Shown here in pieces: positions 5,023 through 6,773 of a stretch of 6,773 nt of DNA; the stretch's first letter is position 1, and every line of letters starts with the position of its first letter. The notes beneath the pieces were generated by a model. It was not told the origin of the DNA. It did no database searches and saw nothing but the letters and a program-made list of their open reading frames with translations. Both the position numbers and the translations under genes were made by a program. The DNA lies in contig WRLW01000082.1 in NCBI GenBank assembly GCA_009777435.1, positions 1 to 6,773 on the forward strand, written 5' to 3'. This stretch comes from Oscillospiraceae bacterium. Its GTDB lineage: Bacteria > Bacillota > Clostridia > Oscillospirales > UBA929.

Positions 5023-6773
5023 ATTTAGTTATTCCGCGCTTTTTGCGGGGAAGCGCGGACAGGGCCGCCACCATCAGCTCCGGCGCGGCACGGCGCGGCA
5101 GCTCGGTTGTGCCGTCGTCGAGACCGCGCTCCATCACAAAGGTCTTGTCCGTGTCGTCAACCAAATCGATATTAGCTTTCTGCTCCGGCGTGCGGATATA
5201 GAACGTATCGCCCGCGTCGGACGCGCCGGCCTCGTAAACGGCTTTGGCAAAGTTCGGGTGGATCTTGCCCAGCACGTCTTGGCCGATAAAGCCCACGGAG
5301 ATTAGGGTATAATTATCGCTCGTGCCGGTAATGGCCTTGTACAGATACCACTCGTCATTATATTCCTCACACGAAGCCGAATTATCCGCGCTGTCAAGCT
5401 GAAGGGTTTTACCGCCAACCAAGCTCAGCACCCCATAGCCCCAGCCGTCGATGTCCTTTTCATCGTCAAGCGGCGGCAGGCTGATTCCCGGAAGCCCCGC
5501 GAAGCCGAACGTCCCGTCCTGATATTCCTCATAATACACCAGAATATCGCCGTTTACCATATGGACAGTGACCGCGGTTATGCCGGATGAAAGGTCGAAG
5601 AAGGACGGCTCGCCGGTCGTCTTTTCGGCGGTCAGCCGGATTTCATAGTAGAAGGTATAGGACAAATCGTCCTCGAACGGTTGCTCAAGGTCAAGCTTGG
5701 GGTCAAAGTGCAGGAGCTTGCTGTTTTTATCTAAGGTCACTGTGTAATCCTCGTGTGTGAGAACGTAGTCTCCGGCGCTGTTGGTCGCCTCGACACGCTT
5801 CTTGTCCCCGTCGTACAGCCATATGTCGGAAGCGATCTCATAGCCGTAGTCGTCCCGCATGTCGTCCGGCGAGAAGAAGTCGTTGGCTAATATATCATAG
5901 CTCTTGAACGCGCCGTTGTTTACATAGTCGTCAGGCCTGGTCTTGACCGAGAGACCGGCGACCGACCTCTTATACTCAAGCAGCAGGTCTGTCGGCGACG
6001 TTATTTCATTGTCTGTGTAGAGGCACTTATAGTCCGCCTGAATATATGTGTAAGCCACGCCGTAGCCCGTGCCGCCGTCCCTGTACTTAACGTCATAGCG
6101 GAAGCTTCTGGTCTCTGGGTATTCGTCGTCGCTCTGGCTCAGGTTCACCTCGCTTATGTTGATGCGCGTGGTGCCGTCCGGAAGCCTGATTATCTCCTCG
6201 CCGCTCAATTCCGTAGTATTGCCGGCGGCATCGACCTCCCACACCTCGCCGAACAGCTCAAAATCCTCCGGTATCAAAATGGTGAGCAAGCCTCTGGCCG
6301 AGATGTTCCTGGGATCTTTTTCAACTATGCCCACGGAGATATCGACCGTAAACGGGCCGTCCACCAAAGGCTCATCCGGGCCGCCGTCCTTCAAGGACAT
6401 CTTTCGGTCGGGCAGGATGGGCGTTATATCCACGCGCAGCGAGGGCGACGGCGGGTCGCTCGACGCGTTTCTCTGTATATAGTCGTTTATGCCGACGCCG
6501 CCCGCCGCCGCGCCCGTATAGGCATAAAATTTAGCGTCGTAGTAGGACAGCACGGCTTGGTTCTTGATGTAATACAGCAGGGTGGACGCCCCGGGGGCCT
6601 CGCCCTCTACAGTCGTCCGTATATCCACATTGAAATTGATGATGAACGCCTCGTCCGTCTCCAACACCGGGGCGGTGCTGTTAAAGGCTATGGTCACGGT
6701 TTGCTTGTTTTCGGGGTCGGCGTCTGGGGGCGTGACGGTATACGCGCTACTCGGAACCGTACTCGATGTGCCC
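5021..6773 (-). CDS. Large acidic extracellular/pilus-associated surface protein, C-terminal part (5' end outside window)
   Basis: The frame stays open from the right edge (first full codon at 6772) to TAA at 5023-5021, giving 583 residues; a GTG at 6697 is internal, because coding-like text continues upstream of it. The product is rich in Asp, Glu, Thr, Ser and Tyr with alternating beta-strand patterns, has almost no Cys and shows no membrane helix in the visible part, typical of exported beta-sandwich adhesins. A SYDILANDFF segment near visible residues 291-300 resembles the VLAND strand of bacterial Ig-like/cadherin-like repeats. The C-terminus has ELPRRA, a short hydrophobic run (LMVAALSAL) and a basic tail (PRKKRGITK). 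This recalls a cell-wall sorting signal, but it lacks the TG of LPXTG and the helix is too short. It directly precedes three prepilin-like genes, so a pilus tip or pilus-linked adhesin is the best guess. The leader is not visible, so secretion route and family remain open. Confidence 0.7.
   Translation of the reverse strand, partial: GTSSTVPSSAYTVTPPDADPENKQTVTIAFNSTAPVLETDEAFIINFNVDIRTTVEGEAPGASTLLYYIKNQAVLSYYDAKFYAYTGAAAGGVGINDYIQRNASSDPPSPSLRVDITPILPDRKMSLKDGGPDEPLVDGPFTVDISVGIVEKDPRNISARGLLTILIPEDFELFGEVWEVDAAGNTTELSGEEIIRLPDGTTRINISEVNLSQSDDEYPETRSFRYDVKYRDGGTGYGVAYTYIQADYKCLYTDNEITSPTDLLLEYKRSVAGLSVKTRPDDYVNNGAFKSYDILANDFFSPDDMRDDYGYEIASDIWLYDGDKKRVEATNSAGDYVLTHEDYTVTLDKNSKLLHFDPKLDLEQPFEDDLSYTFYYEIRLTAEKTTGEPSFFDLSSGITAVTVHMVNGDILVYYEEYQDGTFGFAGLPGISLPPLDDEKDIDGWGYGVLSLVGGKTLQLDSADNSASCEEYNDEWYLYKAITGTSDNYTLISVGFIGQDVLGKIHPNFAKAVYEAGASDAGDTFYIRTPEQKANIDLVDDTDKTFVMERGLDDGTTELPRRAAPELMVAALSALPRKKRGITK
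5081..5100. repeat. Perfect 10-bp tandem duplication near the 3' end of the surface-protein gene
   Basis: CGGCGCGGCA occurs twice back to back (5081-5090, 5091-5100). Ten is not a multiple of three, so gain or loss of one copy changes the reading frame about 20 codons before the stop. It lies exactly at the ELPRRAAPEL segment of the protein. Confidence 0.85.

Noticed and set aside
5021..6697. GTG at 6697 as the true start of the surface-protein gene.
   Set aside because: The frame is open to the window edge with similar Thr/Pro/Asp-rich coding text, no ribosome site and no signal peptide follow the GTG, so the gene is truncated by the window.

Overview
The window looks like chromosomal DNA of a strict or near-strict anaerobe of the Bacillota (class Clostridia), with moderately high GC. 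This is inferred from gene content: an AmrS-type radical SAM enzyme, a flavodiiron protein/rubredoxin/superoxide reductase set of the kind found in acetogens and other clostridia, AGGAGG-like ribosome binding sites, and clostridial-style prepilin leaders. No rRNA, tRNA, CRISPR array, transposase or phage gene was seen. The window is almost fully coding. The only gaps longer than about 30 bases are the 109-base fprA upstream region (3222-3330) and short spacers.

Layout. (1) Bases 1-265, plus strand: the 3' end of an AmrS-like radical SAM gene cut by the left edge. It converges on everything else. (2) Bases 297-3221, minus strand, read right to left: fprA (a four-domain flavodiiron protein), a 49-residue rubredoxin, dfx (desulfoferrodoxin) and a hotdog acyl-CoA thioesterase. 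Gaps are 31, 30 and 2 bases, so this is almost certainly one operon. It has its own predicted promoter and a 5' stem-loop just upstream of fprA. (3) Bases 3331-6773, minus strand: a second tight operon. It holds the C-terminal 583 residues of a large acidic extracellular protein (cut by the right edge), a PilX/GspK-like protein, and two small prepilin-like proteins.

How the genes work together. The fprA-rubredoxin-dfx set is an oxygen and superoxide defence module. FprA reduces O2 (or NO) at a diiron site, desulfoferrodoxin reduces superoxide to peroxide, and rubredoxin is the usual electron carrier to both. Here the reductase partner (an Hrb-like flavin reductase plus rubredoxin) is fused to the C-terminus of FprA, so one polypeptide carries most of the electron chain. 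The upstream operon probably encodes minor pilins and a tip or surface protein of a type IV pilus-like or pseudopilus fibre. Its assembly ATPase, platform protein and prepilin peptidase are not in the window.

Most notable points: the FprA-Hrb fusion; a stand-alone rubredoxin whose first metal knuckle is C-X-C instead of C-X2-C; a set of three prepilin-like genes downstream of a large Ig-like surface protein, one lacking Glu5 and one with Glu at +1; and a sorting-signal-like but degenerate C-terminus on the surface protein, created at a 10-bp tandem repeat. I see no clear case for a wholly new system. The pilin/surface-protein operon is the least characterised part.
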